Below, piece by piece: positions 23,533 through 35,629 of a DNA stretch of 64,000 nucleotides. The notes under the pieces are model-generated. The model worked only from the letters and a program-made list of their open reading frames with translations, made no database searches and had not been told where the DNA came from. Origin of the DNA: Cryptomeria japonica (taxonomy: Eukaryota; Streptophyta; Pinopsida; Cupressales; Cupressaceae); contig NC_081414.1 in assembly GCF_030272615.1 (NCBI RefSeq), forward strand, positions 916,059,648 through 916,123,647, read 5' to 3'. Position numbers and translations under genes: made by a program. Every line of letters starts with the position of its first letter. Within the stretch, counting starts at the first letter, position 1.

Positions 23533-26500
23533 GGCCTAAGACATATAGATATGAATGGCAGATGATTGATGGAGGTGATGTGAGGAACGCAGTAGTACTT
23601 CAATTATCAACCTGCCTTGGCCTGGGCCTTGTGTTGTATTGCTTTCATTTACCTTACAAGACAAGGGAGCATGCCCTCCCTTACCATCTTAAAACACTCT
23701 TCCTCTCTCTGTCAGACAATACAGCTGTGTGTCATCCAATTACATACGTATAACTAAATGTACTTGTACCTTCCCCAAGCAATCCGGTTTCCTTAGTCCC
23801 CTCTCATCTCCTACACCAGGGGGGCACTCTGACATTGAGCTTCCTACTAAAATTTTGTGCCTGCAAGATTGTTATCATTACCTACCACATACAGTAGACT
23901 TGTCAATTATTTTTACCTATGTCATGAACTGTATTTGATAACTACAATACAGATATGCCCAAATTGTCAAACTCATATTTAATTCACTGTACAACCTAGT
24001 TTACTTATTGTCAACATCACACCAAAATCATAAAACTAGGCTATGTTTTAATAATGACACAGATAGTGTTGTTCATCTATATATCTTTTATTTTTAGGTT
24101 TTCTTCCCTTTATGATGTAATGAATCAAATAATTGCTCTCTTACTACTAGAAGAAAATTATATAAAAGTACAAAGGTTAGAGAGGTCCCTCCAAGAAAAT
24201 GACTTCCACTTGGTAATGATGTAGGTCTTCCCATACTTGGCAGATTCTCAAATTTCAAATCAAACCTGTTTTTCATAAACAGTTGAAAAATACCACCAAG
24301 AACGCACCTATCGTAGAGTTTCAAAGGCACTAGTAAGAACTCTGTATATTGACCAAATTAAGACTATATCAATGTTAAAGGAATTTATAAAACCATGGGA
24401 GAGCTCTCGAGAAAAAAAATTATTAGTTTTTTCAGCTACCTAGTTCCTTCAACTAATGTTTAAGTTGTTAGTTTGAACTGTAGGAGAATGGAAGTGCAGG
24501 AGAATGGCTCTTAAAAGTATTATTATTATTGGAAGTATATATGAAAAGTGTTCTATAAGCTATCTTTTTTTTAAACTATTAAGATGTGGTTTTGTGTCTT
24601 TCAAAATTTGATAGTATTAAGTTTTTACTTTAATTTGTCAATTTGTCAAGAGAATCCCTTTTAAAAGTTTAAACCTCTCTATTTGAGCTACTATCAATGA
24701 GTCGGATGCAATACAAAATTAAAAGACTCAAATAACAAAGCACACTTATGATAGAGCAATAATGGAGGCTAGGAACAAACAATGCAAAGCAATAACAAAA
24801 CACATGCATCGAACCTCCATTATGATCATGGATGTTCTCTAAATGTGGTAGTATGTGGATGCTCTTAGTTAGTAGTTGTTTATTTTGACAATATAAGGTT
24901 AGCATGTAGATGAGTTGATGAAATGAGGGTGGCAAACCACTCTTAAATAGATTGTTCTAATGGAAAATAGAGGGCTAGGATGAAAGGATATAACCAATAG
25001 TCTTGATTTAGTTGCATGGATGGGATTCACAACCTTTCGATGGTGTCAAAAGAAGGAGCAAGGCCCTTGATCATTGGAGGAGATTTGGTCAACTTATGAG
25101 ATGGAATAAGGTGAGAGTAAGTGTAAGCGGATTAGATGATGAGATGGGGAGCTAAGCATACTCATATGTGTGAAAAGCATGCTTACACATATGAAGAGCA
25201 TGGTCACACATGAGAATTAGAGTGGAGATGAGTCAAGATTAAGATATGAGATGGAGGGATAAGGTTTCTCTAAGTTAGCATGCTCACACATATTTGAGCA
25301 AGGAGTGGTATAGGGAACACATGTGAGAAGGTGAATGGTTACTACTTTGATTCATGGCTTAGCATTCAAGGATTGAGATCAAAATGACAATGTTATTTGT
25401 CCACTATTGTTGATGTTGAATAAATATTAGAAGAAATACTAAGAGATGGTTAATTAGCCCAATAAATTAATCAAGCATGATATTAATTAATTGATTAGTT
25501 GGCAAAATTGGGAGCTAAGATTAATTGATCAAACTAATTTAACTAATTGACCTTAGTGGAACAAAGGGGATTAATTGATGAATAATTGTGGGGATAAATA
25601 ATTAAGTAATTGGCTTATTTAATTCATTTATGATAAAGTAGAATGAAAAATTAAGAAGTGAATCTGGGATTTCTATTGAAAGTAGTTTTGGGAATAGGCT
25701 TTAACAAATCTTGGGCCTGTGGACTCAATTTGATGGCATCTAAAATTGCACTAATATATTTTTTCTTAATAGGTTTGTAAGAATAAGCTATGCTAAATCA
25801 TTCTCAAACATGGCCCTTGTTATGTGAGTAGTTAATTACTATTTTCATAACCTAGATCAATGATTATGTCATCCCCAAGGGGAAGGCTCTAGTATGATTT
25901 GGATTCCTTGGTCTACCATGGCTTTTTTTATTGCATCATTGCCTCTTTAGGCCACATTGCTTGTGTTGAGTATGAGAAGTTCTATTTAGAACATCCCCAA
26001 AAACGTGTTTGTGCCAATATAGATATATCTGAAGGCCTAGAAGAATCAGTTGAAATTCAAATTCACCAAATATGTCATAGTCAAGGAGTCATATATCTCA
26101 ACCTTCATAACACTTGTGTACATATACTATTTTTTCAATAACTTTATTTTTATGGACGAGAAGGCAATTCCCAATGTTTCCTGTGATCAAAGAGTGTAGA
26201 TGCATCCCCCCTTCCCCATGTGTCTATTAGGTTCAAAATTTTCTAAGGTCCCAAAAATTTTCTATTTCTACAAATTATCAAAGCATAAGACTTTCCCTTC
26301 TTGACATCCTCTCCTTCAACCCCCACTCATTTTCTTACCTTATTAGAGACTTTGAATCCCTCATATTGATATGCCTCATGTCTAAACCCTAATCCCCAAT
26401 GATTAGTAAGAATTAAGTGGTATTTTTTACTTCTAAATTTTAAGGTTTTACCTTTTTACATTGTTCATCCATACACACCCTTACATTATTACAATTTTTG

Positions 26501-27409
26501 ACTTAGTGGCACACTAGAGAGTATTCTCCCACCCAAGAACATGGGTCAAATCTCAAGGGCACAAACTAACACACATTATCAAGTGAAGCACATGAATGAT
26601 GTTATTCAATCAAACCAATTCAAGTAGGAGGAAAAGGGGAGTCATTTGTTGGAATACCATAATAAGTTAGCTACTCCTTTGACACCATTAATGTAGTGGC
26701 TGTATCCATGGCTACCCATGATTTCTGAACAAATTTGAGAAAACCTTTTGTAAACCTCTCTCGTTACTTCAAATTTTGAAGGATATAACAAGGAGGGATG
26801 CATTTAGATTAAAAACCATTGCCTATTCTCTCAAAATTGAAACCCTAGCCACCATCATTTTAAGAACCAATGTTTAGATAGTTAGATATGAGAATGAACA
26901 CCCTTATATTCACAAGAAGCTAGAGGATGAAAATGCTTTTGATTTCACAAGGTAGAGGATAAAACCTCTTTGCTTGATTACACATTTTTACCATAGGTTG
27001 TAATTAAGCTCCCATGGTCATGTGGACTATAACTTTATTAACTTTGTATGGTATGTTGTTGCTAAAGGATTGAGAATGAAGGTATATGTTGTGCACTTTC
27101 TATTATTTTTGCTTCTTACAATGGTATTAGGCATGTTATTTATGTGGAACTTATCATAGAGATTTATAATGTATTCTTGACCTGTTTGATTTAGGGTTTG
27201 TGGACTCTATTTCTAGTCAAGATTGATATTGTAGCAATGGTTTGTAATAGGTTTAGGATTTATTTGATATAGGTTTTTAAGCACTATATTTATAGGCTAT
27301 GGTTACTATGATATGTGTTTGTTGGGTACTCAAAATTAATCTAATAAAAGATCATGTAGCTCACTTTAACGGTTTAGCATTATTCTTTTTAACACATTAT
27401 TGTTGAAGC
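23533..27409. other. Intergenic, AT-rich; no gene recognised
   Basis: The first few hundred bases are probably the GRAS upstream region. The rest holds only short frames without family signal (23,562-23,753; 24,094-24,330; 24,669-24,935; 25,899-26,141). The motif GCATGCTYACACATATG recurs near 25,155-25,280. I see no LTR ends or transposon proteins. Confidence 0.5.
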
Positions 27410-27780
27410 TGAAATGATCATTCCCACTTATACTCTTGGTTTCATCAAAATTCTTCAAATCTAGATTATTTGAGATCATTATCAAGTTTATATTTCCTAA
27501 TCTCATCAACAATGCCATACAGTTGAGCAAGTTTATCCCAAGTATCCTTAGCTATTTTATGCTTATTAATATGAAATATACAATCAACAAATAGATATTT
27601 TCATAGAGTTACAAGATCCATAGTACTTTTAATTAGATAATGCATTTTCAAATTAGGATTTTTTGGTTCTAGTATAGATGCATCAATGTATTGAATCAAT
27701 CATTTTTTCTATTAGTTTGATCCATGCATTTATTTTCCATGTTGCATAGTTATGTGGAGTTAAAAGAGGGAACTTAAGAT
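27410..27780 (-). pseudogene. Copia-type gag fragment
   Basis: The minus strand encodes the start of a Ty1/Copia gag: KFPLLTPHNYATWKINAW (near 27,775-27,720), the usual L-T-x-x-N-Y-x-x-W-K block, then after stops KIAKDTWDKLAQLYG and EIRKYKLDNDL (near 27,570-27,480), the typical A-K-x-x-W-D-x-L-x-x-x-Y block. Several in-frame stops and at least one frame change show it is dead. No protease, integrase or reverse transcriptase follows. Confidence 0.75.
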
Positions 27781-30599
27781 GACTAATGGCTTAAATTTGA
27801 AAAGCACAAGTATAACAAACCAACTCATATATCTAGAAATTACCTCATATATCTAGAAATAACCACTATTTTTGTGTTTATAACTTTATTACCTTGTCAA
27901 TTTTTAATAGTCTCAACTGAAAGCTCGGGATTTTGCAATAGCCAATCCAAGCTCTTATATCCTCTAGGCTTCACTTGAATTTATAAAATAAATCACACCT
28001 CCAACATGTAACATGTTGGCCATACAAACCAATTAAGGACAAGAATAAAAAAAAATGCTTTAACTAGAGACTTTGATTCTATAAGACCAAAATATTGACC
28101 AAGTGTTTTTCTTTTAGTCTAAAAAGATCTTATACCATTCCTCGGATTTCGGGCAACTAGCCAAGTACAAGACCACCAAGGATTTAAAAGAGCAATAAAG
28201 GACCTTGTACCCTTCCTTGGGTTCCAAGCATCTTGCTAGGTACAAGTCCAATCCTCCTTGAGTAATCTTCTAAGCATCAGAAAACTACCATATTTCATCT
28301 TAACTTTATATTATATATTTTTATTCCCATCCCTCCACTCAAATAAATTATCTTGACTTATTTATCTTTGTTAACACATCACTTCCCTAAACCCCATCCC
28401 CAATTGCCTATATACTAGGGACAACTTCGTCCCTAGACTACCTACATACATCGTTTCAACACAAGATCAATGCATAATATATATATATATATATGCAGGC
28501 TTGTTTTTTAACTAGGATTTATGTAAACCATATAGTGGGTACACAACCCTTTCTAGGGTCATTGTCCCAAACAATTTATTTTTAGTTGCTACCCACGATG
28601 GGAAGCTATAAAGCAAAATGGTCCATGGTGATCCTCTACTTGTTTACCTATTTCTATCTAATTCCTAATTCCTATAATCACATCACCCTTGACCCATGTA
28701 TTAGAAAATATTTCATACAAATAAATAAATTCAAACAATTATACATATCCAAGAATCATATTGGAATTTTCTATGGTTTCACTAGCATATGTCCATTCAT
28801 TAAGAATTATCTTTTTAGATTATCAATCCAAGGGGAATTTCCCACACTTTGGATTTTAAATCCACAATGTCTCTTACTACTCCCTGATGATTTATAGCAA
28901 TGATGTCATAAACACCATTATTGCAACCTTATTAGGCAATAGATGCAGTAGCTCAATCACGATGACATTACTTGTAAGTGTGAGCTAAAGGCATCGTTTA
29001 TACCGAATGTTGCTAAGTTTTCTAAGTTTCTCCTCTCGAATTACATTTGCTAGCCAACATAGAAGAGAATGCAACTAAAATAATATGTAAAATATATAGT
29101 TCATTGAAAAGGAAAAATAATTATGAGATTTGAAATAAAAATGATGACATCAATTATTTCAATATCATTGCACATTCTCAAATAAAAGGAAACACTTTAA
29201 TCAATTTTTCTTTCATTAACAAATGACAAATGCTATAAAGAAATGAATTCATTATTGGTTGAATTCCATGTCATGAAAGGAAAACAAGTAAAATGGCATT
29301 CGAACTATAAGGATAATGACTAATACTAAATTATTACCCAAAGTAATTTACTTCTTTTCATAAATACTACTAAAATAAATTTAACTAAAAGATAGATCAA
29401 ATATTAAGATATCCTTCTTTGAAAAAACAAAGATAGTTATTCTAAAATAAAATTTACATAAAAGCATAACCTACTTTTAAGATGATCAAAATTTAAGGCT
29501 TTCAAGAAAAAAAAAAAAAAATCTATCTAAATTGTTTTCCAAAATAACTGCTAATTAATGTTAAAGAAATATATATTAGCGCTCAAAGAGACTATTAATA
29601 TTTGAAAAATATTAATTATTTAACTACTTTTAAAATAAATTAAACTAAAACTATTAATTAATTTTGCTAAGACTAAAGTAAAAGTACTATTTAATTTGAA
29701 TAAATACGAACTATTTTCTTTTAATAAATTATATATTATCATGTCAAATTACCTAATTTTCTAAAAACATATATAAAGAAAAAAAATTAAAAAATTAATA
29801 ATGATTTAATTAATTAAGAAAGGAAATAATTACTATAAAAAAATTTAAAGCAAAATATTTGAAAGCTTACCTAATGACTTATTAATAATTTAAATAGCTT
29901 AAAAAATTACTTGGTTTATTCTAAATTTTAAAATTAATTAAAAAATTTGTTTCAAAGGAAAAGCTTTATTACTTTATTTACATATTTTATATTTTTTTCT
30001 TTAATTTACCAAAAATTATTTCTACTCTTTCTAAAACTCTCTTGTAATTATTAAATAGAATAGTTTGAAAACGTAACAATATTCTCAATTTTGCATAAAT
30101 GTTTTTTGAGACAATTTACATGTAGCATACTTATATTTTAAAAAATCTAAGCATGCCAAGAGATATCAAATTTGAAAATAATTAATATTCATAAATAATA
30201 GTAGAGAGATGATTGAAATGAGATTGGCATGAAATGGTTCAATAAATTCTTTAGACTACTTGAAACAAAATTCAAAATATAAATATTTAACTTTTGATTC
30301 ATGATGATATAATTATAAATTAATATTAGATTTAATATATATGATATTTATATTCTCTAAAAAGAATGTTGTAAAGTTAATCTTCTTGAAACTTTAAACT
30401 GATCGCATCTCTAATTTTAATTCTAACCATAACATTAATCCTTATCTAATATTAAATCTAACCTCAATTGAATCTAGACACTAGCTCCCTATTTAAACTC
30501 TATGGTAACATTGATCCTAATGCTAATTAGTCCCTACCTATAATCATATCTTCAATTCTAATTCTAAACCTACATTAACCCTAATCTAACATTAAATCT
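27781..30599. other. AT-rich intergenic sequence with simple repeats
   Basis: Contains a diverged direct repeat near 28,135-28,262 (GCAACTAGCCAAGTACAAG and GCATCTTGCTAGGTACAAG, about 80 bp apart), a TA run at 28,479-28,495 and an A run at 29,507-29,520. The stretch 29,080-30,350 is extremely AT-rich. The 103-codon plus frame at 28,586-28,897 has no recognisable domain and is not called as a gene. Confidence 0.5.
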
Positions 30600-30905
30600 A
30601 ACCCTAATTGATCCTTAATGCTAAGCATGTTTAAACCCTAATCTAATGTTAACCCTAACCATAATTAATCTCTAACCTTAACCCTAATCAAACCCTAACC
30701 ATAATTTAACACTAACTCAAATATTTTTCTTATAACAATAGTTTTAACCTAACCCTAACTCGCATTGAACCCTAATATAACATAAACCCTAACATTAACT
30801 CCTATTGAACCCTAATATATATTAACCCTAACCCTAACCCTAACCTTACTAATCTAATTATATTAACCCTAATAATATCCAAACCATAATTAAACCCCAA
30901 CCTTA
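30600..30905. repeat. Degenerate telomere-like CCCTAA block
   Basis: AACCCTAA and AACCCTAACC recur many times, with an uninterrupted run ACCCTAACCCTAACCCTAAC near 30,826-30,845. Looser copies (ACCCTAAT, ATCTAATMTTAA) extend back to about 30,400. The period in the best run is six bases, not the seven of the common plant telomere CCCTAAA. Confidence 0.75.
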
Positions 30906-31940
30906 TTTTAACTCTAACTTGATGCCACCAACTTAGCTTGACACCTACCTATGTTAATAAGCAAAGGCATACATTTTAACAAGAAATATTAAAACGTTCT
31001 TTGAGTAATTCCGAGACCATCATTTCGAGCTTCACTATAATTTAGAGTTATTGAAGATGTCTTGTAACATGATTATGAATCAAAGAGTGTTTATGAAAGA
31101 TATTCTTACCTCACACTCTACTTTGAAGAATGGTCTAAACCGCCTATGACTAGAAAAGGAGCTTATAACCATGAAAGAGAAGTTGAATACAATGGAACAA
31201 TATAAAATTGAAGAATGAGTTTCTCCATAAAGGCAAGATTTTACAGAAGTTGCAACTATTCAAGCAACTAACCTTCAAGAAATAAAACATATTTATCTTT
31301 GTCTATTATATAACAATAATTTGGATAATTTTAGTAACCAAAACACTTCTAAAATAAGGGAATATTAAATTAATTGTATAAAATCAAGACCATGTAACTA
31401 TAAATTTATATGAATATAGATAAAAGTACCAATAGAGGTATAATATACTATAAAGCATGACCAGGATGCAACTTATATAACAAAATATAAAGAGTGTGCA
31501 TATGCAAATACATTATCACATAAATATTCATAGCATAATGTTTTTGTTAAAACATAAAATATTTAGGTACAAGGTATATTAGTTGTTTAGAGTCTACCTA
31601 TAAGATGTAAGTGATTTCTCTAGTAATAAGTTTATTCTTTATTTCATCTCTCAACTAAAGGCAAGATAGTATAAAGGCCCAAACATATTTTCAGCCATGT
31701 CCAAGCCATATAAGGGTCTTGTTTCTTGATACAATTAATATTATATGTTCACAAATATAAGTCTAATTTATTTTATAAAATAGTTAGGCTCATACAAATT
31801 TTCATTATTTATTTAATATTCTAACATTAATCTAAACTTAAATGAAGTGCACTACCTTGTGATTCTAAGATAAGTAATTTTCATGTGGAAAAAGGCAATA
31901 TAGTAGGGTGATTGTTTTGACATCTTTTTATGTTGCTATT
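30906..31940. other. Intergenic, AT-rich; left flank of LTR element A
   Basis: I see no gene or transposon protein. It ends at the target site of element A (CTATT at 31,936-31,940). Confidence 0.5.
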
Positions 31941-33154
31941 TGTAATGTCACCAAAATCTAATGGTGGGTGAAAAATGTTGGAATGAGAGATCAAGAGGAA
32001 AACTACCCTTTCCCTCCAAGGAGAGATGAGAGTTTCACTATGGATTTCCCTTCAAACACTTTTCACGCATTACATTGGAAGAGGGGGGAAAAAATACATT
32101 AGATTTAACCTCCAAAGAAGAAGATAGAATTCTAAATGAAATGAGAATGATAAGCCAATCCCCTCTTCTACTCGGAATGGAAAGGAATTGATTGAATTAT
32201 GTACAAAGACTAAGTGCAAAAGTGACAAAGAACTGATTATGATTTGAGATTGAAGTGTGGGATGAAGCTGTGCACCTAGATCTGGCAGTAATATGTCGAG
32301 ATGGAGCCATCCTACGAATTTGAGGAAAAGTTTCCTGGACCATGGTGAGAATGTACATGGTCCTCCGAAAAAATCTGCGAAATGAAAAGGGTTTTTCCAC
32401 CTCTACAAATTAAGTCCAAATTCGAAAGTACAACTGTGCACCTACAACCTACACATAGAAAAGAGAGGAAAATGGGTTGGGATTGGGGGTTTGCCTTTGG
32501 ATCAAACCCCAGTTTTGGAATTAACCAAGTAATGAAAGAAAGTACTTGCAAGTAAATGTAAATGAAAGGCGGAAATGTAAATCATCTCAAGTGAGGTTGT
32601 GATAGAAATGTTGATAGAAATGTTTGTATGAAGTTGAATGTTGGAATGAATCTCCTCTTCAATGGTTGAATCCTTGACTTGAATGCAACACCTAGCCTTG
32701 AAGGGAGACTTGAGAATGCTCAATGCTGGAAAAGAATGCTTGAATTCTCTTGAATGCTTGCATGCACAATCTCATGTATATTTCTTATCACTTCACCAAC
32801 TTATGCAAATGAGAGGGCAAATGCAACTTGTATACTTGTCAATTAGTGTTAATGAAACTAATTTTCGTCACAGGCCGACATCGAGGAAGTTTTCCCGCTC
32901 ACTACACAACCTTCTATGCAAACTTAGGAAAGGTCCTACCCCAAAATAGGGCAGGGACAAGGGTACCCACGCACCTTTCTTACCCTTTTCTCTAGGGAAG
33001 AGTGCAGACAAGGTGGTGCGGAGGGCAAGGGAGAAGCAGTTTTCAGGGGTTCAGGAGTCTCCCGTCTCTGATCAGGCTAGGGGATTCGACTTCACATGCA
33101 TGAGGACCCTAATGCAATCAAAAATTGCTAGGGCCGTAATTTTATGACACTACA
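31941..33154 (-). mobile_element. 3' LTR of element A
   Basis: The minus strand starts TGTAGTGTCATAAAATTACG at 33154, directly after the polypurine tract, and ends TGACATTACA at 31941. It contains a GGACCATG...CATGGTCC stem-loop near 32,336 and a GGGACAAGGGTACCC motif near 32,951, both discussed as recurring LTR modules. Frames inside it are not genes. Confidence 0.8.
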
Positions 33155-33170
33155 TTTGGCCCCCACTTTA
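33155..33170 (-). promoter_or_regulatory. Polypurine tract of element A
   Basis: The minus strand reads TAAAGTGGGGGCCAAA immediately before the LTR start TGTAGTG. It fixes strand and LTR boundary. Confidence 0.8.
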
Positions 33171-33897
33171 GCAAGAGTATGAGTGTACGCCAATACCATC
33201 GGTAAAGTACAAGGAAACAAGATTGAAAGACTTTTACCATGTCAAGGAGGCAAGATGTGTCAAGCGCCCAATGGAATTAGGATCTTACAACTTCGATCGA
33301 CAAAGTAAAAGGGAAGATCGAGAAGGGGAGAACCATGACTGCAAGTAGAAAATTTCCCCTCACTATGAGTCATGAAACCAAGGATACCAAAGATTACAAA
33401 GCAAAACAAAGTTTACTAAGTAATTCTTAAGTATCAAGAACGAGAATATGAGCGGAGTGTATGCCCCCATGTTAAAGCAATCGTGCATGTCTTATCAGGA
33501 GCAATTGCTTTAAGGTAGGATACACCCAAGAGAGAAGAGAGGGAGCACATTATCGCAAGGATTTAGCCCCTGATAGAGGAATAAACCCAAAGATAATGAA
33601 CAAAAAACATGAGGTAGTTTCGCTTTCCTTAGGGTTAGTATGTTGTATGATAACTCATGTATATCATATATGTATTTGCATATAATAATCGCCATCCCCC
33701 AAAGAAAGGAAACTTCCTTGGAAGAAAGGGAAGAGAGGATGTATTTTGAGTTAGCATGAAAGAGACCAAGAAAAGATCTCAATGCTTTGTATCATCCCCA
33801 AGTAAATATTTAAGGGATAATAGAAGAACAGGGATACACATAGAAGAATAGTCACAAAAGAGAAAGAAAGGAGAGAAAATATATGGTGCCAATGTTG
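33171..33897 (-). mobile_element. 3' non-coding part of element A
   Basis: About 730 bp between the end of the gag-protease reading frame and the polypurine tract. I see no coding signal; in an autonomous relative, reverse transcriptase to integrase would precede this. Confidence 0.5.
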
Positions 33898-35628
33898 CTA
33901 ATCTAGCAGGACATCCGCCTCTCGATCTTGCTGATCACTATTTTGGGAAGGCGAGCAACATGCCAAAGGAGCGACATCGAGCACAACAGATGGAGCTATC
34001 ACAAGATCTAAACAAGGACTATGCTCATGTTGTAAGTCACTTTGTTCGATTCTAGGAGCTAGGATCAGGGTTTGTGAAAATTCAATTAATAAATGCATGT
34101 CCACATCAACGTATTCATACTCACTATCAGAAGCATTAGGAGTTGTATTGCCATCATGAATTACATTTTCACCCATTTCTTCATCAAAGTTTAGAGAAAG
34201 AGGAGCAAGAACACGAATAGGAGTAAAGACATCATATGTTTTGTGCAACTTATGATTTGGAGATGTAGGTTGAACATCTTGGTTAGGAGAAAAGGGAATC
34301 ATGTCAACTGTTGGAGGAGGAACACTTGAAAAAGTAGGAATGTTTTTCTCCTTGATAGTTTAAGGTTTAGGTTGAGGTCTTTTAGGTTGAATAAGAGGAG
34401 AAGCAAGCCTCTTTTCTCAATAAGAGAAAGGAGGTGGAATTGCGCCATACAAAGGAGCAATATTAGGTGTAGGAAGGAGACCAGGTCCATCATGAGGAGG
34501 AGGTACAGGTCTAACCTTAGGAAGAATATTGTTGTCCTTCTTAGGAGAAGGTATAGTCACATCCATAGGAATAGGTTGATGATCTTCCTTAGGAGGGAGA
34601 TTAGTTCTATCCGTGAGGGGAAGAACTGTATCTTCAAGTATGATAGGAATGTCATCTAGGTTGACTTAAGGATAAGATCATATCTTTCTTCCATTTTTGA
34701 TAAAATTGAAAAAGAGCATCACTCCTTGATGGAAGAGATTGAAATCTTTTAGGCCAAAAGTAGGAACACTAGGGCGTCTTTCAGATGGACAAAATAAGCT
34801 ATGGTTCATGGTTATGAATTCTCCATTGTGAGAAAATTTCATACACTTGTGGATTGGAGAAGCAATAGCCTTCATGGAAGATAGCCAAGGATAGCCCAAC
34901 TTCACATGGAATTGCTTGGAAGAGGGTATGATAACAAAGTCAACATCCATGAATTTAGTATGAACTTCAACAAGAAGGGTAATAAAGCCAATGGTAGGAC
35001 AAGAGAAGCCATCAAATAACTTCACAACCACATTAGAAGCATCATATATTGGTTTATGCAACTGTAAAGTGAAAAGATACTCCTCAATGATGACATTAAC
35101 CATGCAAGAGGGATCAATAAGGGCACAATGGAAAGGTATATCCTTAACCTTCACAGCTATGTATAAAGGGCCATCGGGTGCTCTATTGGTCTCACTATGG
35201 TCAAATGTAATACAAGGATCCTTAGGCATATCTTTTTTTTCTACCATATTTACCAAGTTCGGATCCATAGAGGTGAATTCCTCCAGAAAGAAAGAAGTAG
35301 GAACAATCTCAATAACGTTAGAGGTATGAGAAGGAAAGGGATCAATGAAAATATTAAGATTTTGATTAGGAGGAGCTATTGATTTATTCCCTTTATCATT
35401 CACACCTATCATAGATATATAATTATTATCAATCAAATCTTGAATCTTATTTTTCAATGCAAAACATTTCTTAGTATCATGACTAGGATTACGATGAAAT
35501 TGACAAAATGAATTGTTATCAAAATAAGGGGATTCAAGTGGTGCAGGGGCACTCAACATTTTTTGTTGAGTTTGTTTCCAGGATGTTAAAATCATTTTTT
35601 TAGTTTTGTAATAAGGCCAAGAGGCCAT
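33898..35628 (-). pseudogene. Element A gag C-terminus, retropepsin and Pro-rich tail
   Basis: One minus-strand frame of about 577 codons, broken by stops near 34,678, 34,420 and 34,360. It opens with the gag end (FCQFHRNPSHDTKKCFALKN, a C-x-x-H...H-x-x-x-x-C zinc-knuckle-like block). Next comes an aspartic protease region: FHCALIDPSCMVNVI, where the active-site triplet normally DSG/DTG reads DPS, then the flap-like stretch and LGYPWLSSMKAIAS. A long Pro-rich segment follows (RPVPPPHDGPGLLP and PPPTVDMIPFSPNQ). Retropepsin would cut the polyprotein; here it is very likely inactive. No polymerase follows in frame. The Pro-rich tail normally links protease to reverse transcriptase in such elements. 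Confidence 0.8.
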
Positions 35629-35629
35629 T

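Noticed and set aside
23562-23753. 63-codon plus-strand ORF beginning in the GRAS upstream region, near a plus-oriented TATATAAA
   Set aside because: No conserved protein features; a promoter for the GRAS gene on the other strand explains the TATA-like sequence equally well.
28586-28897. 103-codon plus-strand ORF in AT-rich intergenic DNA
   Set aside because: No recognisable domain, composition matches the background, no neighbouring exon signals.
31803-31820. A 16-bp match (ATTATTTATTTAATAT) at 31,804 and 47,973 as a long target duplication of element A
   Set aside because: LTR elements make about 5-bp duplications, the match does not abut the left LTR end, and it is low-complexity AT sequence.
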